Below are positions 34,826-46,940 of a stretch of 64,000 bases of DNA, one piece after another. Numbering within the stretch: the first letter of the stretch is position 1; every line of letters starts with the position of its first letter. The stretch spans positions 336,715,177 to 336,779,176 of the forward strand of contig NC_090448.1 of the NCBI RefSeq assembly GCF_031143425.1, written 5' to 3'. Below the pieces are notes generated by a model. That model saw only the letters and a program-made list of their open reading frames with translations. It did no database searches and was not told the DNA's origin. The translations under genes and the position numbers were made by a program. This DNA comes from Pleurodeles waltl. Its lineage: Eukaryota; Chordata; Amphibia; Caudata; Salamandridae.

Positions 34826-35009
34826 TCAGGTGGATACACTAGCTACCTGTGGATTCCTCACCTAATGAATTCTCCCCATGCGTAGCATTCGACGGAAACT
34901 TCTCTCCAGCTCTGCACGTCGGCGAGGACGTCACGATTGCCTGACTCCACGTGGCTCCGCCTGACGTCATCGTAGCAATAAGAGGCCCTCGCTGGCGTGC
35001 TGACGTCAG
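34826..35009 (+). repeat. DIRS inverted terminal repeat, left arm (3' end of the element)
   Basis: Reverse complement matches 40173-40353 over most of its length with a low number of mismatches. The outer part (34826-34850) differs by a few inserted or deleted bases from the other arm. Confidence 0.85.
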
Positions 35010-35171
35010 TTTACGCCATTTTTTACGTGCCTTTGGGACGAATAGATAAACATTGATAACCCAAACACTTCAAAACTGTATCCAATAAACCTTTATGGAA
35101 AAAGCAATCACCAAAAATAGAAACAATACCAATGCACCTTCCTAAAAGTTCTACACCATTATGAACAAAAT

Positions 35172-35826
35172 TCAGAACTTGCAAAATAAACAGAAATCCC
35201 TCCTCACCTCCAAATCCAAGCAATAATGCTTTACAAAGGTGTGGAGGGAAGACCAAGTCGCGGCCTTAAAAATGTCCGCCACTGGAACACCTCTGGCCAG
35301 GGCCGATGTGGTCGAGTTGGCCCTGGTGGAATGGGCTCTGATCCCCTCAGGAGGATCCTTCTTCGCCAATGAATAACATATCTTAATACAAAGAACGACC
35401 CACCTGGATAGCGTTCGTTTGTGGACGGCCTTCCCCTTCCTCTTCCCCACGTATCCAATAAAGAGTTGGTCATCCAAGCGGAACTCTCTCGTCCTGTCTA
35501 TGTAAAAACTGAGAGCCCTCCTGGGGTCCAGACGATGGAGTCTTTCCTCCTCCTTAGATAGATGCGGAGGAGGGTAGAATGTCGAGAGAGTGATGGATTG
35601 TCCCAAATGAAACAGTCACTACCTTGGGGAGGAAAGCCGCCCTGGTCCTCAAAACCACTTTGTCTTTATGAAAGGTTGTAAAAGGTGGATGAACAGAAAG
35701 TGCCTGAAGCTCACCCACACGTCTAGCCGACGTGATGGCCGTCAGAAACACAGTTTTTAAAACCAAAAACCTTAGAGGGCAAGAATGAAGTGGCTCAAAG
35801 GGAGAGCCCATCAAAAAAGTTAACAC
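35172..35826 (-). pseudogene. DIRS tyrosine recombinase, catalytic part
   Basis: Two overlapping minus-strand frames (35826-35554 and 35606-35172) together cover the catalytic domain, with a shift near 35600. The first carries TAITSARRVGELQALSV with the first catalytic Arg. The second carries RAHSTRANSTTSALARGV, the His-x-x-Arg pair, and AATWSSLHTFVKHYCLD with the final Trp/His region and a candidate nucleophilic Tyr. So the residues of the R-H-R-Y signature are readable. The enzyme would join the circular DNA product to the chromosome without making a target duplication. With three breaks between RT and this point, no functional polyprotein can be made. Confidence 0.78.
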
Positions 35827-35831
35827 CAGAT

Positions 35832-37034
35832 TTAAATCCCACTGGATATGATAAACGGAGTAGGAGGAAACCTATTGGTAAGCCCCTTCAAAAACCTTAA
35901 CACTAAAGGGGATTTGAACAAAGAGGGTTGATCAGGAAGACATAAGAAGGCCGAAAGGGCCGAAAGATAACCTTTGACAGTGGCCACAGCGCAACCTCGC
36001 TGCGCTAGCGACAAAGCAAACAGCAATATATCTGATAGATGGGCACTTAAGGGATTAATTTGTTGCTCTCCACACCAATGAACAAATTTAGCCCACCTGC
36101 TCGCATAGAGAGATTTGGTGGAGTGTTGCCGATAAAATAACGTCCACCACCTCTGGCGGGAGAGAAAAAGCACTCCGGTTGCCCCGTTCAATCTCCAGCC
36201 ATGAAGGTGCAGCCTCTGGAGGTGGGGGTGTAGAACCTGCCCCTGCGACTGTGAGAGGAGGTCTGCCCTGAGAGGGAGACGGAGCGGAGGGCACAGTGAG
36301 AGTTGGAGTAGGTCTGCGTACCACACCCTTCGTGGCCAATCCGGAGCTATTAGAATGACTTTGGCCCGGTCTTGGCGAAACTTCCTCAGAACCTGAGGAA
36401 TCAAGGGTATGGGGGGAAACGCGTAAAGCAACTGTCCGTGCCAGGACATCTGAAACGCGTCCCCCAACGCTCCTTGCATCGGATACTGAAGGCTGCAGAA
36501 CGACGGGCAGTGCGCGTTCTCGAGAGTGGCAAATAGGTCTATCCGGGGAAAACCCCACATCCAAAAGATGTAAAGAACCAGATCCGGATGAAGACGCCAC
36601 TCGTGATCGTCTGAGAAGAGCCGACTGAGAATGTCCGCACGCACGTTTTGAACCCCGGCCAGAAGGTTTGCTATAACGCAAAGCAGATGGTCCTGAGCCC
36701 AGGACCAGAGCCGGAGAGCCTCTATGCAGAGAGGGTACGACCCTACTCCTCCCTGTTTGTTGATGTACCACATCGCAGTCGTGTTGTCCGTCAGGACTTG
36801 AACCAACTGACCGCGAAGGGAAGGGAGGAAGGCCTTGAGGGCCAAACAAATCGCCCGCAGTTTCAGCAGATTGATATGAAACATCTGCTCTACTGGAGAC
36901 CAACGACCATTGATCTCCAGCTCCCCAAGATGAGCTTCCCACCCCAAAGTGGAGGCATCCGTTATCACTGTGGTCACTGGAGGAGGCAGTGAAAACGCTT
37001 TCCTTGAGACAGGTTGCCGCCCGCAGCCCACCAT
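35832..37034 (-). pseudogene. DIRS RNase H, linker region and recombinase N-terminal part
   Basis: The frame is open for 400 codons. RNase H motifs: TTVITDASTLGWEAHLGELE (residues about 17-36), LKLRAICLALKAF (about 57-69) and LTDNTTAMWYINKQGG (about 81-96). Next comes RADILSRL, then the segment FPRIDLFATLENAHCPSFCS with AFPPIPLIPQVLRKFRQDRA, the part that follows RNase H in DIRS pol. After a linker, SLYASRWAKFVHWCGEQQI and LFALSLAQRGCAVATVKGYL form the N-terminal DNA-binding part of the tyrosine recombinase. The frame is lost near 35850, and coding continues in another frame. Confidence 0.82.
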
Positions 37035-38257
37035 TGTAGATCCGCTGCAGTGTCTCTGGAGATCTTTATCGACTCCTCAAGATCCCCTTTGTGTTGAAAC
37101 AACTGTCTGCGGAGGCACAACTGAAGAGCCCTCATGTGCCAGCGTGCATGAGTGACCAACAGAATGCCAGAAGGGAACAAACCGAGCAAACGAAGGACCT
37201 TTAGGACTGGAACAACCGCTCCTTCTTGAAACATCGGAATCAACGCCTGAATGTCCTGGATCCGCTGTGGCGGAGGAAAGGCCCGATTCAATGTAGTGTC
37301 CAGTACTGCCCCTATGAACAGGAGGCGTTGAGAGGGCTCCAGGTGAGACTTGGGCGCATTTATTGAAAAGCCCAGACTGAACAACAACTGGGTTGCCAGC
37401 TGCAGATGATGCAGTACAAGCTCCAGAGACTTGGCTTTGATCAACCAATCATCCAGGTAAGGGAATACAGCTATCCCTTTCCTTCTGAGGTCTGCTGCAA
37501 CAACCGCCATCACCTTCGTGAAGACCCAAGGTGCCGAAGTAAGACCAAAAAGAAGGACTGCAAACTGGTAGTGTTGCGACCCCACCACAAACCAGAGATA
37601 CTTCCTGTGTGACTTGAGAATGGGAATATGGAAATAAGCATCCTGCAAGTCGACAGACACAATCCAATCTTCCTTGTTCAACGCCATAAGTACCTGTGCT
37701 AGAGTCAGCATTTTTAATTTCTCCTGCTTGAGGAACCAATTCAAAATCCTCAGGTCCAAGATAGGCCTCAGACGACCATCCTTTTTGGGGATTAGAAAGT
37801 TCCTTGAATAACATCCCTGACCCCTCTCCTGCTCGGGAACCAACTCCACTGCACCTTTCGACAATAGGGACAGACCCTCCTGTTCTAACAACAGGAGATG
37901 ACCTTCTGAACAAAAGGAAGGACGGGGAGGAATGGGAGGAGGAATCTCCCGAAAGGGAAGGGCATAGCTTTTTCTCACCACACTGATGACCCAGGAATCG
38001 GATGTTATGGACTCCCACATGGAAAGAAAAAGAGATAACCTTCCCTCTACCGGAGAGGCATGAGACGCTATGGCGAGAGGACTAGGGCTGCTTTCCTTGT
38101 TGCATCCCTCCTGAGGAAGAGGAAGAGGAAGGGTGCTGCTGCTGGGTGGCCCCTCTATTGCGGACCCTACCCCGCCCCCTAAATGATCGATAAGGGAGGC
38201 TAGAAGACTGCTGTCCTGCCTGCTGCGATCTCCCACGAAAGGAAGCCCCTCGTCCAA
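36974..38257 (-). pseudogene. DIRS reverse transcriptase
   Basis: The frame is open for 427 codons. Motifs in order: NFLIPKKDGRLRPILDLR (residues about 152-169), SVDLQDAYFHIPI (about 200-212), FGLTSAPWVFTKVM (about 238-251), the catalytic box FPYLDDWLI (about 265-273; codons near 37459-37448) and FSINAPKSHLEP (about 295-306). The enzyme copies element RNA into DNA. The frame breaks at about 37000, in the segment before RNase H, where one G seems to be missing from a GGAAAGCG run; the next domain continues in the overlapping frame. The start at 38257 is only the first Met of the open frame. Otherwise this is a well-preserved domain. Confidence 0.85.
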
Positions 38258-40080
38258 AAACTCGCAGCCACCTAAAGGATCTAAATGGGGTCGAAACAGT
38301 CTGCAGGCGCAAGGACTTAGCAGTGGCCCTACACTTCTTAAAACACTCTAGCGCAGAGTCCGCTTTAGATCCAAACAATTTAGCCCCATCAAAAGGCAAG
38401 TCCAAGAGCGTGGCCTGAACATCTGATGAAAATCCAGATGTGCGCAACCAAGCATGGCGCCTGGTGGCAACAGAGGTTCTCATGGCTCTAGCAACAGAGT
38501 CAGTGGTATCCAGCCCTGACTGTATGAATTGCGTAGCCGCTGCCTGGGCATCCGAAAGTAGGCCATGCAAGTCCTGGGGCATGTCCGGTAATGCTGTCTT
38601 TGCTGCATCCATTATTACGTGTATGTACCTGCCAAGGATGCAGGTAGCATTAGCAGATTTCAATGCCATGCTACACGAGGAGAACATTTTCTTGGCCGAC
38701 TATTCCATACGCTTGGACTCCCGGTCAGATGGTACTCCCGGAAAGGAGCCAGGAGCAGACCGTGAAGAACAGGATGCCTGTACGACCAGACTCTCTGGAG
38801 ACAGATGCTTCGATAGAAATTCGGGGTCTCCAGGTGCAGACCTATACCGTCTGGCCACCGACCTGCTCACAGCCGATGAAGTGACAGGTTTCTTCCACAC
38901 CTCTTCTATTGGCTCCATGAGAGCCTCATTGAATGGCAACAGAGGATCTGCAATGGCCGTGGCAGGATGAAGTACCTCTGTCAGGAGGTTGGTTTTAACC
39001 TGCGCCATAGGCAGGGGAAGTTCCAGGAATTCCGCAGCCTTTTTGATGACGGAATGAAAGGTGGCTGCTTCCTCTGTATACTCCCCTGGGAGGCCAGGTC
39101 CCATTCTGGGGAAGTATCTAGTCCGCTGGCTGTATCCAACCCCTGAAACTCACTCTGGGGCTCAGCAATCTTTCCTTCCTCAAGGATCTGCCGCTGGTAT
39201 TCCCTCTCCTCCAACCCCGGTGTCGACATGGAGTGCAACGACGTCGGTGAATGGTGCAGAGAAGGCGTCATTACAGGATCTCCGGATCCGCCCGATGCCA
39301 TAGATGGATCCATCGGCGCCGTGGATATACGCCCTGCACCTGTCGACGCCATCCGGCTTCGGGGCTCCATCTCAACAGACAATGGCGTCGAAGGTCTCTT
39401 CCTCGATGTCGACGGCTGCACCGCCTTCGCCGGGCTAGTGTCTCCTGCCGGGCAGAACGGCATAAACAGCATTGGCCTGTACGGAGCCAGAACGCCTACG
39501 TTGAATGCCAGGGGAGCAGTGGGGCCAGCCGGCGCACCACCTCCCAGAGCCATGTTCTGGAAAATAGCAAACATGGCATTTACCCGGAGGCGGGAATGCA
39601 GGATAGTCCTGAGGAGGCGGAGCCGGTGCCGGACTCGACTCCTGCGCGCCTGGATGCGCTGGAGAAGCTTGTTGACTTTGAGGCTCCACAACCTCAAAGA
39701 CCGACAGCGCCGGGGATGTCTGCGGAGTCAACGGTTGAGGGGACACCGTCGGGCTGACCTCCCAGGACTTACGGCGTCGAGTCGACAGAGACCTCGACTC
39801 CGACCGGCTTCTGGATCGACGCCTGGAATCACGATGACGCCACTTCTTGTGACTTGACTTCCCCGACGATGATCTGTGGTGCCGTTTTCTCTCCTTGGCT
39901 AAGAACAACTTAGCCTCACGTTCCTTCAAGGCCTTCGGGTTCATTTTTCGGCATGAATCACATTCCTGGACGTCGTGGTCTGAACTCAGGCACCAAAGAC
40001 AGTCGTTGTGGGGGTCAGTGACCAACATCCGACCTCCGCATTCTCTGCAGGGCTTGAAACCTGATTTCTTCGGGCCGACA
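38082..40080 (-). pseudogene. DIRS gag
   Basis: The N-terminal part has a cysteine-rich cluster, PCRECGG, NDCLWCL, HDVQECDSC (about 40045-39950), a putative zinc-binding module typical of DIRS gag. A Ser/Arg-rich basic region follows (RRRSRSRSESRS). The middle (39697-38981) is Pro/Ser/Met rich. The C-terminal third (38687-38082) has a helical region (LPFDGAKLFGSKADSALECF) and ends in Arg/Gly and Ser-rich low complexity. Breaks: the likely ATG at 40078-40080 is out of frame with the cysteine cluster; shifts lie near 39585 and 39110; a stop (TAG) lies near 38699. The end overlaps the start of the RT frame (38257), which is normal for DIRS. It would form the particle that packages element RNA. 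Confidence 0.75.
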
Positions 40081-40172
40081 TGTTGACGAAAAACACAAAG
40101 TATCCCTTCCGAAGAGCAAACAATACAGGTAGCCGGAAAAGTAACCGCTATCGAAGGCACGGAAAAAAGGGA

Positions 40173-40353
40173 ACTGACGTCAGCACGCCAGCGAGGGCCT
40201 CTTATTGCCATGATGACGTCAGACGGAGCCGCATGGAGTTGGGCAATTGTGACGTCCTCGCCGACGTGCAGAGCTGGAGAGAAGTTTCCGTTGAATGCTA
40301 CGCATGGGGAGAATTCATTAGGTGAGGAATCCACAGGTAGTTGTATCCATCAG
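40173..40353 (+). repeat. DIRS inverted terminal repeat, right arm (5' end of the element)
   Basis: Partner of 34826-35009. It includes ACTGACGTCAGCACGCCAGC and, further out, TCCACAGGTAG. Similarity stops near 40353, which marks the element's end. Confidence 0.85.
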
Positions 40354-40355
40354 AA

Positions 40356-41499
40356 GGTGCTCCTTACTAGTATGGTATACCATTATATGATATGAAAGTT
40401 GGGTGCGATCGTGAGAAAACTCTGAGTATTCGGATTCTCTGGTGTAGGCTATTGATTTTTTGTCCGATTGAAGCTGGCTTGCGGTGCCAATGGCTAATTG
40501 CTAGTTTTCAAAAATATTTTGCAGGTTTACAGAAGCATTAGCTTCTCTAGACAGTACAGAAAGAAAATAATGCATCTTCTACTATTACATACATTTTGTG
40601 GAAAGCCTGAAGAATTAGGGGCACAAACGGTGTCTCCTAAAGAAAATAGTTGCTAATGTTCCCTATTGTACTTGATCTAATTATAACAGTTTTCCTTTCT
40701 GCTGCTATTTGTGAGAGGAGTATTTCTCTAATTGTTCAGTAGAGTACAGGATGATGAGTATACAAGTCTGTTTTTTAAAATGATATTATATGTTATACTA
40801 ACTAAAAGGTACAGTTGTAATGCAGACCTATATTTCTACCAAGGGGTTCTGTTGATATCATAATGACAAGGTGGTTTGTAAAAGTCTTCAGACCTGAGAT
40901 GGCAATCTAGAACCATATTATGCATGCTACCAGTTGTGTAATTTTTATATTGCATGGTAATTGTCTGGATGCGTAGCTTACTTGTAAAAACTCAACGGGC
41001 GCAGGAATATTCGTCCAAATCCAGATGTGCAGAGTTTATTTCAAGGATAGCTAAGCTGGTGTTGGTCGCTCGTCTAGAGAACAGCTCTGCGTTGATTGAG
41101 AATGCAATATACTCAGGCGCCTAACAAGGAAACTACAATTCCCAGGAATCATTAAACTCAAACACTTCTTGGAGATGTCAGCACTCATCTTTGATCTGGC
41201 GTCCTTTGTAGGCAAGTGTGCTCCAATTTTGCTGCAGCCATGGCCTTAAACTTGGATTCATGTTTTCTTCTGGGGAGCTCAGCGCTCATCACTAATTACT
41301 AAAGGACAACTTAGAATCAGGAAAGAATTTCTGACTTCAAGTCGTGTTGGAATAATTACTTTTCATTGTTTTTAACATTAGAGTTAACAAATATACCTTT
41401 ACCAGCAAGTATTTTACAAAAACTATGGGTTACTTCTTGCGAAGGAAAGGGAAGCACAACTGCAAAAAGAACTTCTGAATAATCTTATATATGATTATG
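40356..41499. other. Unassigned AT-rich sequence
   Basis: No coding motif or transposon terminus is recognised. An AACTACAATTCCCAGGAATC phrase near 41128 looks like a common vertebrate repeat, but I cannot assign it. Confidence 0.45.
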
Positions 41500-43600
41500 T
41501 GCATAGTACAATAATTGCCCATCAATTGATATATGTTGGAGGCTGGGTATTGGTAGGGGTAGATATACACCTACCACTTGTAATACACCCCCAACAAAGG
41601 GTTGTGCCCAGTCAAGGTCCCACAATGTAGCCCCTAGCTCAATCCCTGGTAGCTTGGCAAAAAGCAGTCAGGCTTAACTCGGGAGACAGGTATGTAAACC
41701 ATTTAAGTACACTAATACAGGAAATAAGTAAGACACAACACACAATAAAAATCCCACACCAATTTATAAAAATAGTAACTATTGTTATCTTTAAAATGAC
41801 ACCAAAACAACAAAGGTTCAATGTTGGGGATCAGAGATATACATTTTTAGAGATTAAAAGTAAAACTAGTGCTTAGAAGTAAATAACGCTCAAAGGGAAG
41901 GTTGCACTGGACCGGGACACAGTCAAGAGTTCCAGCCATCCACAATGTAACACTTTTACACTTACTTCCAGAAGTGTTTCTTGATGCAGAAAAGTGGTCC
42001 ACAACCACAATCCAAGGTTCAAGAATCTCTGAGTTGCTCCTTGGGACGTTGGGAATACAATTCCCACAATGCACCTGGCCAAATCCTTGCAAGCCCACTG
42101 GACACACTCCAGGATGGGGAATTTTGTAGAAGTTGGTGCAGGGAAGTTCTTTTAACCTGTTGCTTCAGGGAGTCCACTCCCAAGTCCGTTTTGAAGCAAG
42201 GCAAAGTCCTTTGGGCTGTCGTTCCAGTGTGCAACGGGCACAGTCCCTAAGCGTGCAAGCCTTTGGGTTGCACACAAGAGTTTCAGCAGGGCAGTCCTTC
42301 TTCTTGTGGTTTAAGGAAACAGATCTGGATTCCAAAGCATATCAGCCACCTGTATTCAATCATCTTGGGGCAAAGTCAGTGAGCATCCTTGCTTAATGGG
42401 CTGCAGAGTTCCACCCAGAAGTATGACAACTTCCTCCAAATTATGGCATCTTCTCGACCCTAAAACACTGCATTTTAACTTTCCAAGATGGGTGATTTTC
42501 CTCCAGAGGAGTAAGATCTGGCTAATCCAACCCCCTGGCATAGCTCATTTCCATTAACTCTGTCTCTGGGTATCTGCCACTTCCCTTCCTAAGCCCACCA
42601 TCTATCTGTGGCTTACAGGTGTGAGACGGCCACTTTCCTTTCTGACTGGTATCCTTTTGAAGCCTCAGCTTGATTCACCCAGCCCCCCTCTTGCCTGGCT
42701 TCACCATCTGACTAACCTACCCCATCAGATAACCTCTGCTCAGTGCAGGCCACTTATCACCTAATCGAAGCAGCCTGGCTAATCTTGTTAGAGCTGACCA
42801 ATCAGGAGAGACCACTAGCAGGCTGGAATTTGATTTACAGTAAAGAAAGTCTCATAAAGTTTTTTCTGTATAAGTTATGATAAATTCAACAATTGCAAAT
42901 CGTTGCATTTATGATTACCATTCACTTGACTCCTTTCATGGCATTTTTATCTTTTCCCCTGCAATATTTAGGCTAATGAAAAATATTTCCATTATAGCCT
43001 ATGAAGGCAACTTTCTACATGGGGGGAAATGAAAGATGCAGTTTCCCCTCACCAGGGCATATACAACATATTTTATAATGTCCCTGCTTATAGTTACATG
43101 GCATCCTAACCCTGGGACATCCAGGGTAGAAAAAGGGGGTGCCTTATATGTACAAATAAGGCAGATTGTTACTTTTGAAGTACCTTTAATTCCAAAGTCG
43201 AGTTTGCATACATTTTAAATTTTAAAGACAGTCTGCAGGGAAGGCCTGCCTTTAAAAATGACAGCAGGCACACAGCAGTGCACACTCCAGTGCAGGAAAT
43301 CTACTGGGTCTCTAAACTTCCTTACCCTATTATAAACTAGGGACTTATATAAAGTTTGAATCCCCTTTGTAACAAAATCTACCAGGGACTTACAAGGTCT
43401 GTCATTACCATTGGAATTATAACATTGTGCTATCTGACCATCTACCTTTTTGTCAGAGCACTGGCCCTGGGCCTGTTAAGCAGAGCTTTGGGCACAGTCA
43501 TGGTCAGTTACCATCAGTATTAGTCAGAAAAATTGGGGTGAACATGCTAAAGGGTGACTTTTCTCACAACATATACGTATGTTGCTAAACAAAATAATCC
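41500..43600. repeat. Dispersed long repeat, family B, diverged copy
   Basis: The start at about 41640-41690 (CCTGGTAGCTTGGCAAAAAG, then AGTCAGGCTTAACTCGGGAG) parallels 49640-49680 (TTGGTAGCTTGGCACAGGCA, then CTCAGGCTTATCTCAAAGAC). Both continue through an AAAATGACACCAAA/AAAATGGACACCAAA block. The other end (about 43240-43350, with ACTAGGGACTTAT) parallels 51420-51480 of family B. No open frame is conserved between the copies. It may be a large non-autonomous retrotransposon or an LTR-like unit; the class is unknown. Confidence 0.4.
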
Positions 43601-43631
43601 AGGAATACTGAAGAATGTTAATTGCTTTACA

Positions 43632-43703
43632 GCTGCACAGTCATGCCCGTTAGAAATTACTCTACAGGTGCACTGTCATGCCCGTTAGAAACTACTCTAT
43701 CAT
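43632..43703 (+). repeat. 36-bp tandem duplication
   Basis: The unit with GCACAGTCATGCCCGTTAG and AAATTACTCTA occurs twice in a row (43632-43667 and 43668-43703) with four or five differences. Confidence 0.85.
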
Positions 43704-43796
43704 CCCCATAGAATGCAAATTCATGAAGTTATGAACTAGATGGCAGTTGAATTATCAATAGCAATGGCAGAATTTTCAACATTGATGAGATACTCA

Positions 43797-44227
43797 GGCC
43801 CTCATTACAAGTGTGGCAGTCAGACCGTCGCAAAGTGGGCATCCGACCTCCACATTATGACCATGGTGAAAGTGCCACGGTTGGACTGCCAGCACCACCA
43901 TATTTTGAAAGGCCAATGGCCTGGCACTGCCTGCGGTCTTAATCCTGGGGATTACAACTCCCCTCTCTGCCGGCTTTTGCAGGGCAGTTCCACTGCCATG
44001 AAAAGGCTGGCGGAGATGGATTGCTGGGGGCCCCACAGGGGCCCCTGCACTGCCCATGTACTTTTCATGAGCAGTGCAGGGGCCCCGATGGACAGACCCA
44101 TTGTGCTGGTCACTGCAATGTTGTGGTGAGTTTCCGCCCAGCGGGAAAATCATAATAGGGCCGGCCAGCAGAAAACTGGAGTCGGGGTTTTCCGTCAGAA
44201 CGAGTTTGGCAGGCGGCAGAGAGGCCC
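43797..44227. mobile_element. Harbinger-like MITE
   Basis: The left end GGCCCTCATTACAAGTGTGG matches the termini of the other Harbinger-type elements here. A related right end (CATAATAGGGCC) occurs at 44150-44162, and a second possible end (GAGGCCCTAA) at 44222-44231, so the right border is unclear. The interior includes an inverted repeat centred on the GGCCCCTGTGG/CAGGGGCCCC region (about 44020-44090). No coding capacity. Confidence 0.65.
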
Positions 44228-44231
44228 TAAA

Positions 44232-45589
44232 TCTTGCAATCCTTATGTTTTAGAAATTGCAGCTTTACTTTCAGAACACTGCGAGTGTGTTAGATAGAAA
44301 TATGCCCATATCTACTGTTGTTGCTCCATGCTAATGACAAACTATTAAAGCTTTACTATTTGCCTTATAATATTCACCTGGACCTGCAGAGTGGTGAGTC
44401 AATGAGGTTCGGTGTCTCTCTTTTCTCTCTTATCCCATTCCCCTTTTCCTGTTTTCACTATCAGTCTTACTGTGTGGACTAATGGTTGAGAAACCGGGGA
44501 TGGAAAAGTGCATAGCTCCCAGTGGAACCAAAGTACAAGGTTAGTGCTTTCTGACAGGTATTTTGGGTCAGGTGTTTTGAAAACATTTTGTTCATATAGG
44601 TAAATGATTATTGAAAAAAATATAGAAGTAATACTGGATTATACCATTTGTTTATCAGTTGTGAAAAGAAAAGAAAAGAATTATGTATTTACAAAGGTAG
44701 AATTTTAGGATAAACACCATTTGGTTTGTTAAACAAACCACACATTCTACCCAGATTAGTAGTTATGTGCATGTGGCTTATTTACAGTGTATTGGTGTCT
44801 ATGGCCTCTGAGTTAGGTGGACAGAACTTCTGTCCCTTTTTGGTGAATGTCCTCCATCTGCCAAACTCTTAGTCAGGCCCTCTGCCTATATAAGGGAACT
44901 TTTCACAGAGTACATTTGAATGTTCAGAAGTGAGTATCTGAATGCAAATACAGAGCTATCAAGTGGAGATCATTGCTGTTTGACCCAACCAAAGACTGAA
45001 GGAAAATCAAAGCATCTTTTCTTCTTGTACTGGCAACTTCTAAATTGGGGCAGGGCTAAATATTAAATGCAAAAATACAAAATCAAAACGCAGAAGATTA
45101 TAATAATGCGCTACTAAACGTAATAACAGAGAATTCCATTAAGGTGTTTATAGGCGTATGTAATGTTTTCATGCAGGTACCTTGTATATACATTTGTTTT
45201 CAGTATTATTTTACTAAGTATAATATAAACCCTCAGAATCTTAGTTGACAGTGAATAGTTTTGTTACAGCTTCTGTGAAATAATTTCTATTTTTGTGCAA
45301 TTTTACATTAATAAGTGCACAGTAACATTTGGAAAATTAGAAGGTGATTACTTTCTTCTATTTTTTAAAATGTATACATATAAGAGCATGAATAAATAAA
45401 AGTTTTAAAAACTGTCTCATTCACTGAATTAGAAAATTAGACTCTTACCCAGTGGATTTCAGTTTAGGAAGGCCAAAACTTAGTCATAGGGTAATATACC
45501 GTAATGAAACTAGAAATTAAAAACATACTTCAATTAATGAAAAATGATTACTACATTTGAAATACAATTATTACTTTTACTCATACCTT
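44232..45589. other. Unassigned AT-rich sequence
   Basis: Nothing recognisable apart from short A/T runs (for example AAAAGAAAAGAAAAG near 44665). No transposon termini or exon-like open frame. Confidence 0.5.
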
Positions 45590-46940
45590 ATTCTGGATGC
45601 ATCCTATATATGACTTTATGACCACTCAAGATGGAAAGGTTGGGTTATCTTTATCCAACATGGCAGATACAATCCGATAATATCTCCCGGGATTTGAACT
45701 TGGGAGCCATTTTCGAAGGTGTATGGATGCCAGTATGGTGAAGGAATGCTTCCTGTTCATTTTGTTTGTCCTTCACCTCGATATCTGAAACTCGCTGTAC
45801 AAAAACCTTTTTGGAACCTATTTGGTTCCCTTGGCTGTTCGCCTTTGAAGTTATGTTGGTTTGCTGAAGCCGTACACTAAAGCTAGTATTTATAAACTTT
45901 GTACACAAGGGTTGGGGCTTACATGTTTGCTTGTTTGTTTTTCATTATGAACCCAAGGGTGGCTTTCAATTTACCTAGACTCGATTATAGACCACTGTAA
46001 AGCAACTGTTTCCTATGAGCTTTTTTCCAAAAACTGTGTTTCCACACCCTTAACTCCTTACCATTCAGTATATCCTCTTATGTATGCGTATTTGATTATG
46101 TGGACACATTTTAGCAATAATACTAATATCACATATTATTATTAATTTTAACATGACTTGAAGACAAAAGGACAGATTTAGATATTTATGTTATTTACTT
46201 TGTAAGAGCATTACATATTCCATTGTCCTGACAGTAAATGTACTCTGAATTTAGAGATTTTATCCAGCGGACATCTATTAACATGTACTGCGGTTCCTGT
46301 CAATGTAATTAAAAGTTTAATGGATGGCTCTGTCAACCTGATGGTACCATCTATCAAACTGTAACATGTTTTTGTTTTTCAAAAACAAAATCTCAAAGCA
46401 GGATTTTGTTTTTTTAAATTACAAAAACTAATGAGGCTCACACCATACAAGTTGCCTCGTATGATGTGGTGATCTTTTTGCAATTTTCACTGCCCCTAAG
46501 AGCCAGATGTTACCCAGAGTACGGATAGTAAGAATTTGACATTTGACCAACTACTCTAAATTGACGTAGTCTCAGTCTCTGACATAATTAAGATCTGCCT
46601 TTCTTTAAATCGGGTGGGCAGACCTTCAGTTTGGTGAAGAGGTTACTCCATTGCTTTTACGAAGGAGGACCCTCCCAGCAAAAACTCTAAATCAACCTAA
46701 AACTCAATTAGTAAAGGTATAACTGTGATCTTTAATATTTAGAAATATTTCACATTATAATTATTATAATTATAAATATCGCAGTTTATGTTCTAAGAAC
46801 AGAGGCAGTGAGTGCTAAACCACAGTCAAAATCGTCAACTGATCCAAACAGAAGGCTGGTATCTCAGCTGATGTTTCTCTTTCCCATTCTCTTTTGCCAC
46901 CAATTGCTCCCAGGAGCTCATTAAATAGAAAACAGCAGGT
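45590..46940. repeat. Dispersed repeat family C, copy 1, split by about 1 kb
   Basis: Two blocks match the copy at 57040-57370 in the same order: 45595-45725 (TTCTGGATGCATC, TTATCCAACATGGCAGA, GGGATTTGAACTTGG) and 46770-46930 (AGTTTATGTTCTAAGAACAG, AGGCAGTGAGTGCTAAA, GATGTTTCTCTTTCCCATTC). In the second copy the two blocks are nearly adjacent. The extra sequence at about 45726-46768 is AT-rich and has no recognised ends. Confidence 0.55.

Larger units (their letters stand above)
34800..40355 (-). mobile_element. Nearly full-length DIRS retrotransposon with long inverted terminal repeats
   Basis: The two ends are inverted copies of one another: about 34826-35009 and about 40173-40353. Shared stretches include GGTGAGGAATCCACAGGTAG, AATGCTACGCATGGGGAGAA and GCTGGAGAGAAGTTTCCG. 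Between them, on the minus strand, lie gag (about 40080-38082), reverse transcriptase (38257-36974), RNase H with the following region (37034-35832) and a tyrosine recombinase (about 36300-35172). This order, plus the absence of an integrase and of target duplications, defines DIRS. The sequence is mostly open but has several frameshifts and stops, listed under each gene. A related, older DIRS element is at 10.4-15.4 kb. Confidence 0.85.

Noticed and set aside
36648..37155. Plus-strand frames antisense to DIRS pol
   Set aside because: Shadows of RNase H and RT coding sequence on the other strand.
39228..39857. Plus-strand frames of 168-209 codons rich in Arg and Pro
   Set aside because: They are antisense to the DIRS gag, whose minus-strand frames carry the zinc cluster and gag-like composition.
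45651..45908. 85-codon minus-strand frame considered as another BSN exon
   Set aside because: No similarity to BSN or PCLO, and half of it lies in family C repeat sequence.
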